This document shows positions 7,346 through 13,982 of a stretch of DNA of 16,499 bases, piece after piece. The stretch comes from an uncultured Eubacteriales bacterium. Its GTDB lineage: Bacteria > Bacillota > Clostridia > Oscillospirales > Butyricicoccaceae. The stretch covers positions 1 through 16,499 of the forward strand of contig CATJIY010000091.1 of the NCBI GenBank assembly GCA_949740695.1, read 5' to 3'. Position numbers and translations under genes: made by a program. Numbering within the stretch: position 1 is the stretch's first letter; each line of letters opens with the position of its first letter. Below the pieces are notes generated by a model that did not search any database, was not told the DNA's origin, and was given only the letters and a program-made list of their open reading frames with translations.

Positions 7346-7374
7346 TTGACAACCGGCCTTTCGGCAGATACAAT
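7346..7374 (+). promoter_or_regulatory. Sigma-A promoter of buk
   Basis: TTGACA (7346-7351), exactly 17 bases, then TACAAT (7369-7374). Consensus -35, one mismatch in the -10. It lies just after the ATPase stop, so butyrate kinase has its own transcription start, with a leader of roughly 85-90 nt. Confidence 0.87.
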
Positions 7375-7394
7375 AAAAGCAGATTTTTTCCCTG

Positions 7395-7448
7395 AAAGCC
7401 TGGCCGGCGGTTGCTCGGACAGAGCGGCTTTCCCATAATGGAAAAGCC
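7395..7448 (+). promoter_or_regulatory. Possible alternating hairpins in the buk leader
   Basis: GGCTTT at 7426-7431 can pair with either of two identical AAAGCC copies, upstream at 7395-7400 or downstream at 7443-7448. The downstream hairpin gains two more G-C pairs after one mismatch and ends 6 nt before the ribosome binding site. This is the form of a two-state leader, but no known riboswitch family is recognised and chance is a real possibility. Confidence 0.3.
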
Positions 7449-7469
7449 TTCCTCAAGGAGGTCTTATTT

Positions 7470-8525
7470 TTGAAAATCCTAGTCATCAATCCCGGTTCTA
7501 CCTCTACCAAACTGGCAGTTTTTGTGGAAGAAGCCTCGGTTTTTTCCCAAACCATCCATCATTCGCCTGAAGATCTGGCGCCCTTTCCCTGCGTACTGGA
7601 TCAGCTCCCCTACCGGCTGGACCTGGTGAAAAAGGCGCTGGCCCAAGCCGGTTGCCGTCTAGAAGAACTGGATGCCATCAGCGCCCGGGGCGGTTTTACC
7701 AAACCGGTGGAAGCGGGTACCTACCGGATCGATCAAACGGTAGCCCACGCTATGGCGCATGCTTATCGAGAGCACGCCGCCAATCTGGGCAGTTTACTGG
7801 CTTGGGAACTGGCTCGTCCGGCGGATATTCCCGCTTTCTTTGTGGATCCAGTTTCCGTGGATGAACTGTCTGACGTGGCCCGGATCACCGGGTTAATGGG
7901 CGGGGAACGGATTAGTTTTTTTCACGCGCTCAACCATCGCGGCATGGCCCGCCGGGCGGCGGCTCAGCTGGGAAAAACCTATGAGAATTGCAATCTGGTC
8001 GTCTGTCATCTGGGCGGCGGGGTTACCTCCGCAGCTCACCAAAAGGGCCGGGCGATAGAAATCGTCAATATCTTTGACGAGGGCTGCTTCTCCATGGACC
8101 GTGCGGGGGGCCTGCCAGTTCACCAAGTGGTGGAACTATGTTTTTCCGGCAAAGCAAAAGCGCAGGTATTGCATCAGCTGGAAACCAATTCTGGCATCGT
8201 ATCCTATTTGGGTGTACGCGATTTCCGCCAGGTAGAAATTCTGGCTTTTGACCAAAATGACTCTCAAGCCCGGCTGATATTTGAGGCGCTGGCCTATCAG
8301 CTCAGCCGGGATATTGGCTCGTTGGCCGCCGTATTAAAATTCCAGGTGGACGCCATAGTTCTGACCGGCGGCATGGCCCACTCCCAACGGCTGGTTTCGG
8401 CAGTGGAGCGCTATGTGGGTTCGCTGGCTCCAGTTTTGGTATTTCCCGGCGAAAGCGAGATGCTTTCTTTAGCCCAAGGAGCCTTGCGCGTGCTTCGCGG
8501 AGAAGAGCCCGCCAAAACTTTTTAA
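7470..8525 (+). CDS. buk: Butyrate kinase
   Basis: Catalyses butyryl phosphate + ADP to butyrate + ATP, the energy-yielding last step of butyrate fermentation by the Ptb-Buk route. The 351 residues show the ASKHA-fold phosphate-binding start ILVINPGSTSTKLAVF (NPGSTSTK at 7-14), VCHLGGGVTSAAHQKGRAI, DEGCFSMDRAGGLP and the late LTGGMAHS, all typical of the Buk branch rather than acetate kinase; length is normal (about 355). The start is TTG: AAGGAGGT at 7455-7462 is 7 nt upstream, and no ATG fits the conserved N-terminus. No phosphotransbutyrylase (ptb) gene lies beside it. A branched-chain fatty acid kinase or a spare Buk is the alternative reading. Confidence 0.95.
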   Translation: MKILVINPGSTSTKLAVFVEEASVFSQTIHHSPEDLAPFPCVLDQLPYRLDLVKKALAQAGCRLEELDAISARGGFTKPVEAGTYRIDQTVAHAMAHAYREHAANLGSLLAWELARPADIPAFFVDPVSVDELSDVARITGLMGGERISFFHALNHRGMARRAAAQLGKTYENCNLVVCHLGGGVTSAAHQKGRAIEIVNIFDEGCFSMDRAGGLPVHQVVELCFSGKAKAQVLHQLETNSGIVSYLGVRDFRQVEILAFDQNDSQARLIFEALAYQLSRDIGSLAAVLKFQVDAIVLTGGMAHSQRLVSAVERYVGSLAPVLVFPGESEMLSLAQGALRVLRGEEPAKTF

Positions 8526-8824
8526 TGTCCCAGCGGCCGGTTCCAACCTGACGCGATTTTGGATTTTCCTCCCGGTCTTATCGAAAACGCAAAAGCTGCC
8601 ATTCCACATAAGACGAGGCCAAAAATAAAACGCAAAATTAGAGACACTAAATAATTCCAGCGATTTGCGTATAAAGGCTGTTTTTCAGAGCCGCTTTTCA
8701 AAATCGCCTCGCCTGCTTTTGACCCAGTTGGTAGATTTTTTTCAAAACCTATGATACAATATCCGCAGCGAAGATATCCAGGATAAATTCCAGAACTGCA
8801 AAACAAAAACGGGAGGAAACGGAT
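8526..8824. other. Intergenic stretch between buk and the histidine kinase
   Basis: This 299-bp gap is more AT-rich than the genes around it. It holds a likely promoter for the kinase near its end and a weak nested fold (GCGATTT 8660-8666 with AAATCGC 8701-8707; inner GGCT/AGCC at 8676-8679/8689-8692), without a clear T-run. I found no convincing terminator for buk. A minus-strand open frame encodes one hydrophobic segment but has no credible start with a ribosome binding site. Confidence 0.5.
8728..8755 (+). promoter_or_regulatory. Likely promoter of the kinase-HD operon
   Basis: TTGGTA (8728-8733), 16 bases, then TATGAT (8750-8755). An overlapping TACAAT at 8755-8760 is a second possible -10 but lacks a good -35. 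The upstream TTGACC at 8719-8724 is too far from either box. Confidence 0.5.
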
Positions 8825-10687
8825 ATGGAACAGCTGGAATCCCATCCGGCAACCGAACAACAGGGCCATCTTGTGGTGGAGCGCACCGGCGCAGGCTGGC
8901 GCGTTTTGTTTGCCGATCCTTCCGCCCGGAAGCTTACCTGCCTAGAACCAGGCGCTCCTGCCGATTGGGCCGATTTATCCCTCCGGCAGTTAGACCTTGA
9001 CCGGCAACCGCTGGACGAAAGTCATCAGCTATGGCAAATCGGTAAAAGCGCCGACAAGCAGGCTTTCCTTCAGGCCAACGCAGCGCTGGAAGCGGCCCTT
9101 CGCTCTGCCGAAGAGGCCAATCAGGCTAAAAGCCGCTTTTTATCCAGCATGTCTCACGATATCCGCACCCCCATGAACGCCATCGTGGGCATGACCGCTA
9201 TCGGTCTTTCCCACATCGATGAAAAAGCTCGGGTGCAGGACTGCCTGAGCAAGATTCAAACCGCCTCCTCCCATCTGATGAGCTTGGTAAACGACGTGCT
9301 GGATATGTCCCGCATCGACAGCGGCCGTATGACGCTTCATGAGGAACGCTTCTCTTTGGCCGATCTGATTCACGATGTGGCGGTCATTCTCCGTCCACAG
9401 GCGGCCCAAAAACAGCAGACCCTTCGGGTGGAAATCGGTGATATTCTGGAGGAGCATCTTCTGGGAGATCCCTTGCGCCTGCGGCAGATTTTGGTGAACA
9501 TCATCGGCAACGCTATCAAATACACCCAGGCCGGGGGAGAAATCCAAACCTCTTTCGCTCAGCGGCCTGCCCAGGCACAGCGGGGTGGTGCAAGCGTTCT
9601 TCTGGATTTCTCCTGTCAGGACAACGGTATTGGCATGAGTCAAGCGTTTTTACAGCGAATTTTTCTTCCTTTTGAGCGGGTGAACAACACCACCATCAGC
9701 CGAATCGAAGGCACTGGTTTGGGCATGTCCATTGTAAAAAAACTAGTGGACAGCATGAGCGGCGAAATCTCCGTCCAAAGCCAGGAAGGCCAGGGTAGTC
9801 TGTTTCAGGTATCCATCCCCCTTCCAGTGTCTCCTCAAACCCAAAACGCGTTGGCGCTCCCCACCGGAGGGACCATATTGGTGGCGGAAAGCTGGGAAGA
9901 TCGGGCTGAAAAAATCCATCAATATCTTACCGAGGCCGACTTGCGTCCGGTAACTCTGCCCAGCGGCATGGACGCGGTCACCTGGCTTACCGAAGCCCAA
10001 TATGAAAACCGGATGCCTTTGGCTCTGCTGCTGGGGCAGGAACTGACCGATATGCCCACGCTCAACCTGGCATCCCATGTAAGGCAGCTGGCGGGACAGG
10101 CTTTCCCGATTTTGCTGGCGTCCGAGGCCGACTGGGTTCAGCTGGAATATCGGGCCACCCGGGCGGGGATCAACGCTTTTGTTCCCTGTCCTTTGTTCCG
10201 CAGCCGTCTATTAAAAACCCTTTCCGACCTGACTGGCGGCTCCAATGGGCAAACCGGCGGTCAGTCCGGGGAAATTGACTACAGCGGCTACCGGGTACTG
10301 CTGGTAGAGGATAACGAGTTGAACCAGGAAATCGCCATGGAGCTTTTAGAAATGACCGGCGTTCAAGTGGAGACAGCGGGAGACGGCCTTCAGGCTGCGG
10401 AAAAATTTGAGGCCTCTCCCCCGGGTTATTATGATTTGATTTTTATGGATATTCAGATGCCGGTAATGGACGGTTATCAAGCCACCCGCCGTATCCGCCA
10501 GCTGGCCCGTGAGGATGCGAAAACTGTCTGGATTGTCGCCATGACGGCCAATGCCTTTGTGGAGGATATGCGGCTTTCTCAAGAGGCCGGTATGAACGAG
10601 CATCTTTCCAAACCGGTGGATATTGACCGCTTAAACGAAATCCTGCGGGGACGGCTGGGAGCGGCCCCCCAGCCCGGCAAGCAATGA
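8825..10687 (+). CDS. Soluble hybrid sensor histidine kinase with degenerate and intact receiver domains
   Basis: A 620-residue protein without membrane segments. Residues 1-85 are a short, unassigned input region, followed by a helical linker (QANAALEAALRSAEEANQAKS). The HisKA domain has H111 in MSHDIRTPMNAI. The ATPase domain shows the N box (ILVNIIGNAIKYT), DNGIGM, and GTGLGMSI. About residues 345-475 resemble a receiver (ending FVPCPLFRSRLLKTL) but the phospho-acceptor strand reads LALLLGQELTDMP, without the Asp, and the usual Lys before Pro is Cys. A complete receiver follows (about 490-615) with VEDN, D542 in IFMDIQMPVMDG, MTAN and SKP. It probably autophosphorylates and passes phosphate to D542. 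The ATG has GGGAGG 8 nt upstream. Signal unknown. The HD-domain gene starts 30 nt downstream. Confidence 0.92.
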   Translation: MEQLESHPATEQQGHLVVERTGAGWRVLFADPSARKLTCLEPGAPADWADLSLRQLDLDRQPLDESHQLWQIGKSADKQAFLQANAALEAALRSAEEANQAKSRFLSSMSHDIRTPMNAIVGMTAIGLSHIDEKARVQDCLSKIQTASSHLMSLVNDVLDMSRIDSGRMTLHEERFSLADLIHDVAVILRPQAAQKQQTLRVEIGDILEEHLLGDPLRLRQILVNIIGNAIKYTQAGGEIQTSFAQRPAQAQRGGASVLLDFSCQDNGIGMSQAFLQRIFLPFERVNNTTISRIEGTGLGMSIVKKLVDSMSGEISVQSQEGQGSLFQVSIPLPVSPQTQNALALPTGGTILVAESWEDRAEKIHQYLTEADLRPVTLPSGMDAVTWLTEAQYENRMPLALLLGQELTDMPTLNLASHVRQLAGQAFPILLASEADWVQLEYRATRAGINAFVPCPLFRSRLLKTLSDLTGGSNGQTGGQSGEIDYSGYRVLLVEDNELNQEIAMELLEMTGVQVETAGDGLQAAEKFEASPPGYYDLIFMDIQMPVMDGYQATRRIRQLAREDAKTVWIVAMTANAFVEDMRLSQEAGMNEHLSKPVDIDRLNEILRGRLGAAPQPGKQ

Positions 10688-10717
10688 TCCAAAGACCGGG
10701 AACACGGAGGTGAATCT

Positions 10718-12577
10718 GTGCAAACCTATCAGGAGGAATATCTTCACAATCTGGAAGAACTGTACGCCCTCTCCCGCCGGAAGCCGCTGGATGGACGGAC
10801 CCCAGAGGCCTATTTTGCTGCGCTCGCCCAAGATCAGGCTCGTACCGAAACGCTGATTTTGCGCAATATGGACTTACTCCGCAGTCAACTCTTTCCCCTG
10901 CTGGACGATCTGTTCCACGCCGGGCGAGAAGATCTGGATCATCTTTTTCAGTTTGCCAGCCGGCTGTTGGTTCCTGGCAAAGAGTTGGACCCAGGGTTAT
11001 TTTGCCAGATCCATCGGGCTTTACTAAGCCTTGCCCGGCAAAAACAGGACCGCTCCGCCATGATCCGGGAGCTTTATTGGCTGGGCATCGGCCGCAACAG
11101 TCTGTATGGCCGGCTGGTGGGACTGGACTTTTCCCTCACTGAGAAGTATGTCAACCGCATGCGGCTATGTTTTACCGAAGCGGCAGCCTATCTGAAATAT
11201 TTTGATGAACTAAGCGACGATGAGACCCGGGGGTATATTCTTCGCTCCCGGGCCAATATGTCGTTGGGTACTTTTAAACATCCCCGGGAAAAAATCCATA
11301 TGGTAAAAACCACCCAGGAAATCCTTAATGACCAGGAATATCAAAAAAAAGCTCCCGCCCTCCCCTGGGACCGATACATCTATATGACTCATCAGCAAAT
11401 GGCCGCCAGCATCTCCTATGCAAAGGATCACGATATGACCCCGGAAGATGTGGAAGCGGTAATGGAATCCAGCTATATCGTCTTTCAACGCCGGCTTCAT
11501 GAGGCCGAAGCCAACCGCCAGCGGCTTTCCAACCGGTGGGCTTTACCCTATCATACCACCGAGTTCTATTGCGGTGTGCTTACCCTGGATCAGCTGCTAC
11601 ATCAGCTGGAAGCCCTGATGGATCATGCCGATCTTTCCGATTATTCTCCCGATAGCTGCTACACAGTGATTTCCATGCCGGCTTTTTACTGTCAGTATTT
11701 ACAGCACTATCCAGACCGGATTGCCGGCAGAGAAACCTATTTAGACAGCCTATACCGTCGAATCCTTCGATATGTGGAAGCTTTCCCTAAGGATTTGGAA
11801 GGCGACGTGTTATTTCGTTACCTTTGCCAGTTATCCCATACCTTTATAGAGATCGCCAACGGCCTGCTCTATCGAGATTTTTTGCTGAAACTGCTGGTCC
11901 GCTTCGTTCCTCAGTTATACATCCACGCCGCCAAAGTAGCCTGGGCCGCCAAGGCCTTTTGCCAGCTAATTTTATCTCACGAGCCTGATTTTTTTGACGA
12001 TATTCCGGAGTTCCAAGTTATGCCTGAAAACGCCGAAAAACAACAGGCTATTTTGGACTATGCCGCCGGCTGCGGGCTCTTTCACGATATTGGAGAAGTA
12101 AACATGCTGGAGCTGTTCGCTCACATCGGCCGGCAATGGATGGCTGAAGAAGAACAGGTGGCCCAGATGCACACCGACGCCGGAAAAAATTTACTGGCCC
12201 CCCGAGCTTCCACTAGCCGGTACGCCGACGCCGCTCTGGGGCATCACGCTTGGTATGACGGCCTTCGAGGTTACCCCGCCGCATACCAGCGGTTAGAATG
12301 TCCCTCCCGGCAAATGGTAGATGTCATCGGCCTGGTAGACTGGCTGGAAAACCTCACTGGTTCAGCCTGGCTCTATACCGGCGAATCTATGACCTTTGAC
12401 CAGGCGATTAACGCGGCCATTGAACTAGAAGGCAAACGGTTTTCTCCCCTTCTCACCGCCTGGCTGCGGGAGGGGGGCGCGGAATGTATCCAGTCCGCCT
12501 TTGAACAGGGCCTTCAGGCTGCCCGCCGCCGTCTTTACGAAGATTCCCTTCGTTCATTGGATGCCGCCCTCCCTTAA
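10718..12577 (+). CDS. HD-GYP-like domain protein with long helical N-terminal region
   Basis: The C-terminal part (about 395-560) carries an HD-superfamily metal site in the order seen in HD-GYP c-di-GMP phosphodiesterases: H403 in LYIHAAKVA, H456-D457 in GLFHDIGEVNML, H485 in QMHTDAGKNLL, H509-H510 and D514 in GHHAWYDGLRGYP. Two departures are visible: Glu replaces the usual Lys after HDIG, and the DGxGYP motif has one extra residue (DGLRGYP). Residues 1-390 look almost wholly helical and match no domain I know. The GTG start has GGAGG 7 nt upstream, and the conserved reading begins there. Close spacing behind the hybrid kinase suggests that this is its output enzyme. Activity on c-di-GMP is inferred; another nucleotide substrate is possible. 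No signal peptide or membrane span. Confidence 0.82.
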   Translation: MQTYQEEYLHNLEELYALSRRKPLDGRTPEAYFAALAQDQARTETLILRNMDLLRSQLFPLLDDLFHAGREDLDHLFQFASRLLVPGKELDPGLFCQIHRALLSLARQKQDRSAMIRELYWLGIGRNSLYGRLVGLDFSLTEKYVNRMRLCFTEAAAYLKYFDELSDDETRGYILRSRANMSLGTFKHPREKIHMVKTTQEILNDQEYQKKAPALPWDRYIYMTHQQMAASISYAKDHDMTPEDVEAVMESSYIVFQRRLHEAEANRQRLSNRWALPYHTTEFYCGVLTLDQLLHQLEALMDHADLSDYSPDSCYTVISMPAFYCQYLQHYPDRIAGRETYLDSLYRRILRYVEAFPKDLEGDVLFRYLCQLSHTFIEIANGLLYRDFLLKLLVRFVPQLYIHAAKVAWAAKAFCQLILSHEPDFFDDIPEFQVMPENAEKQQAILDYAAGCGLFHDIGEVNMLELFAHIGRQWMAEEEQVAQMHTDAGKNLLAPRASTSRYADAALGHHAWYDGLRGYPAAYQRLECPSRQMVDVIGLVDWLENLTGSAWLYTGESMTFDQAINAAIELEGKRFSPLLTAWLREGGAECIQSAFEQGLQAARRRLYEDSLRSLDAALP

Positions 12578-12595
12578 CCCAAATTGCGGGTTTTT
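12576..12595 (+). terminator. Short terminator-like hairpin after the HD-domain gene
   Basis: AACCC (12576-12580), 7-nt loop, GGGTT (12588-12592) and a five-T run at 12591-12595. It overlaps the stop codon. The 5-bp stem is weak, so read-through is likely. Confidence 0.45.
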
Positions 12596-12669
12596 GGTCC
12601 AAATCAGCAAGATTGCTCCTTTTCCAGTGGAGAATCGTGCAATTTTTCTGTGTTTTTCCAACCGCGTTC

Positions 12670-12698
12670 TTGACAATGCTTTCCTTTTTTGTTATCCT
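12670..12698 (+). promoter_or_regulatory. Sigma-A promoter of the 80-aa gene
   Basis: TTGACA (12670-12675), exactly 17 bases, TATCCT (12693-12698). The -35 is consensus. The start of transcription should fall about 12705, at the left arm of the dyad described separately. Confidence 0.75.
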
Positions 12699-12704
12699 AG
12701 TAAT

Positions 12705-12720
12705 GTGAGAAAGCACTCAC
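12705..12720. promoter_or_regulatory. Dyad at the transcription start of the 80-aa gene
   Basis: GTGAG (12705-12709), AAAGCA, CTCAC (12716-12720); outside it, TAAT on the left and ATTA on the right extend the symmetry with a 3-nt bulge. It could be an operator just downstream of -10 or the first hairpin in the mRNA. Confidence 0.4.
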
Positions 12721-12751
12721 AGCATTACATCTCATGAAAGGGCGATCAGAT

Positions 12752-12994
12752 ATGGCACTATCTCTCCAGGGCGCAATGGTATTCCGCACCAATTCTTCGG
12801 AAAAACGGGACTGGGCGGAAACCATTCTCAGCGAACATGAAATCACATACACTGTAAGAAACGTCAGCAGCATGCCGCCAATTCAAAATCCCCAGCCCAG
12901 CGTGGCCGCACAAATGGAGATGCCTGTCGGAGAATATGTGTTTTTTGTCCGGCAAGAGGACGCTCCTCTTGCGGAAGGCCTTTTAAAAAATTGA
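12752..12994 (+). CDS. Small protein of unknown function (DUF2007-like)
   Basis: An 80-residue acidic, soluble protein starting MALSLQGAMVFRTNSSEKRD. A beta-alpha-beta pattern can be read: strand GAMVFRT, helix EKRDWAETILSEHEI, strand TYTVRNVS, a Pro/Asn-rich loop, strand GEYVFFVRQED and a last helix APLAEGLLKN. The ending resembles short DUF2007-type proteins (a strand ending in x-x-V-x-x-E-D, then a helix), but I would not assign a function. I chose the ATG at 12752 (AAAGGG at 12737-12742, 9-nt spacing) over an in-frame ATG at 12734 with no ribosome binding site. It has its own promoter and a strong terminator, so it is a one-gene unit, which supports it being real. Confidence 0.75.
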   Translation: MALSLQGAMVFRTNSSEKRDWAETILSEHEITYTVRNVSSMPPIQNPQPSVAAQMEMPVGEYVFFVRQEDAPLAEGLLKN

Positions 12995-13021
12995 TTTTTT
13001 CTGCTGATTCGGCTGCTCCCT

Positions 13022-13064
13022 AAAAAATGCTCCCCGCGCTTTTTAGCGCGGGGAGCATTTTTTT
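13022..13064. terminator. Bidirectional terminator shared by the convergent small gene and merR/tipA-like gene
   Basis: A perfect stem: the arm at 13022-13040 begins with six A and contains ATGCTCCCCGCGCT; its complement is at 13045-13064 and ends in seven T. The loop is TTTT. T-runs on both strands let it end transcription from either side. Confidence 0.95.
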
Positions 13065-13103
13065 AAAGTATCGGTATAACGTCATCCGCACCGACATCTC
13101 TTT

Positions 13104-13514
13104 TCAGGCGCGCTGGCAATGAATCGCAATGCTCTCGTGCATCAACTGAGCTGTGCCCGGACCAAATCCATCCAGATACCTTTGAAACCGAAGATCCTCC
13201 AGATAAAGCTCACCTAATCCAGCCAATGCCTCTTTGGAGCACTGAAAATAATTTTGACAAATATATTCCTGCCATCGAACGACCAAAGCCTGGGTCTCCG
13301 GTTCGGCCGGGTTGGCTTTTCTCCCGGCCAGCGCCCCAAAAGCCGCAAAAATCCCTTCCGCGCCAGTTTGAATAGTTTCTTCCTGCTGAGGCGTATTTTC
13401 ACGGGATTGAAAATCCTCCCAAGCCGGAGTCTCTCCCCAGCGCTGGCGGGCCTCTTCCGCATACTGCCGCTTAATCGCCCGCAGGTCCCGAGCGGTTACT
13501 TCCTGTTTGTTCAT
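13104..13514 (-). CDS. Probable internal translation product: free TipAS domain
   Basis: Inside the MerR/TipAS gene, codon 110 is ATG (MNKQEVTARDL) preceded seven bases upstream by a consensus AGGAGGA (13521-13527 on the plus strand). Starting here yields a 136-residue protein consisting of the ligand-binding domain alone. In Streptomyces lividans tipA, the same kind of in-frame internal start makes TipAS in excess over TipAL and sequesters the drug. The site is seen; its use is inferred. Confidence 0.6.
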   Translation of the reverse strand: MNKQEVTARDLRAIKRQYAEEARQRWGETPAWEDFQSRENTPQQEETIQTGAEGIFAAFGALAGRKANPAEPETQALVVRWQEYICQNYFQCSKEALAGLGELYLEDLRFQRYLDGFGPGTAQLMHESIAIHCQRA

Positions 13515-13841
13515 AATCTTTCCTCCTAAGGTCTGCTCTACCAAAGCCAACAAGCCCTCCAACCGTTTTTTCTCCAATAAAAGCAGTTCCCGGTGAGCCT
13601 GTAGAGCGGTAGAACGAATTTGGGGAGATGCGTGAAGCAGCGGAAAGATTTCCTTTAGTGAAAGTCCCAGCTCCCGGTAAAAAATCACCTGCTGGAGCAA
13701 AGCCATCGACCCTTCATCATAATAGCGGTAACCATTTTGAATCGACCGTTGAGGTTTTACCAGTCCAATCTGATCATAGTACCGTAGGGTTCGCAAGCTA
13801 ACGCCGCAAAGCCGAGCGGCTTCTTTGATGGAAAGTTTCAT
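13104..13841 (-). CDS. MerR-family regulator with TipAS antibiotic-recognition domain
   Basis: A 245-residue regulator. Residues 1-70 are the MerR winged helix (MKLSIKEAARLCGVSLRTLRYYDQIGLVKP, then NGYRYYDEGSMALLQQVIFYRELGLSL), followed by a dimerising helix (about 78-108). The C-terminal 136 residues form a TipAS-like domain, opening with a YAEEARQRWGETPAWEDF pattern typical of this family. TipAL of Streptomyces traps thiopeptide antibiotics and activates its own gene. The start has two overlapping purine-rich sites (GGAGGTG and AGGAGG). The promoter has the 19-bp spacer of MerR targets, so autoactivation is likely. An internal start at 13514 may give the free TipAS part. Ligand unknown. Confidence 0.93.
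   Translation of the reverse strand: MKLSIKEAARLCGVSLRTLRYYDQIGLVKPQRSIQNGYRYYDEGSMALLQQVIFYRELGLSLKEIFPLLHASPQIRSTALQAHRELLLLEKKRLEGLLALVEQTLGGKIMNKQEVTARDLRAIKRQYAEEARQRWGETPAWEDFQSRENTPQQEETIQTGAEGIFAAFGALAGRKANPAEPETQALVVRWQEYICQNYFQCSKEALAGLGELYLEDLRFQRYLDGFGPGTAQLMHESIAIHCQRA
13521..13527 (-). promoter_or_regulatory. Internal ribosome binding site for TipAS-like product
   Basis: AGGAGGA on the minus strand, 6-7 nt before an in-frame ATG inside the gene. It encodes Leu-Gly-Gly-Lys, at the junction between the MerR dimerisation helix and the TipAS domain, where free coding choice could have avoided it. Confidence 0.65.
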
Positions 13842-13861
13842 CCTCCTTCACCTCCAAAACC

Positions 13862-13892
13862 AGGATAAACGATAACCTAACGTTAATGTCAA
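13862..13892 (-). promoter_or_regulatory. MerR-type promoter (19-bp spacer) with operator dyad
   Basis: On the minus strand TTGACA (13887-13892) and TATCCT (13862-13867) are separated by 19 bases instead of 17, the hallmark of promoters that MerR-family activators untwist. The spacer contains the imperfect dyad AACGnTAnnnTAnCGTT (13868-13884). An AT-rich palindrome (AATTTTTT-C-AAAAAATT) directly upstream may act as an UP element. This would be an autoregulated promoter. Confidence 0.82.
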
Positions 13893-13938
13893 GAATTTTT
13901 TCAAAAAATTTTGCCAGTTCCGGCCCAGTATACGGCGC

Positions 13939-13968
13939 AAAAACGGCGGGAGCCGCCGCCCCCGCCGT
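13939..13968 (-). terminator. Rho-independent terminator of alr
   Basis: On the minus strand ACGGCGGG (13961-13968) pairs perfectly with CCCGCCGT (13943-13950), with a GC-rich 10-nt loop that can pair further, then five T (13939-13943). It starts 15 nt after the alr stop codon. Confidence 0.9.
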
Positions 13969-13982
13969 CCTTTCCAGACTGC

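Noticed and set aside
8660..8707. Nested hairpin as a terminator of buk or a small RNA
   Set aside because: Stems are short, the loop-stem layout is irregular and no T-run follows, so neither call is supported.
8719..8760. TTGACC paired with TACAAT as the kinase promoter
   Set aside because: The spacer is 30 bases; TTGGTA-N16-TATGAT is the better pair.
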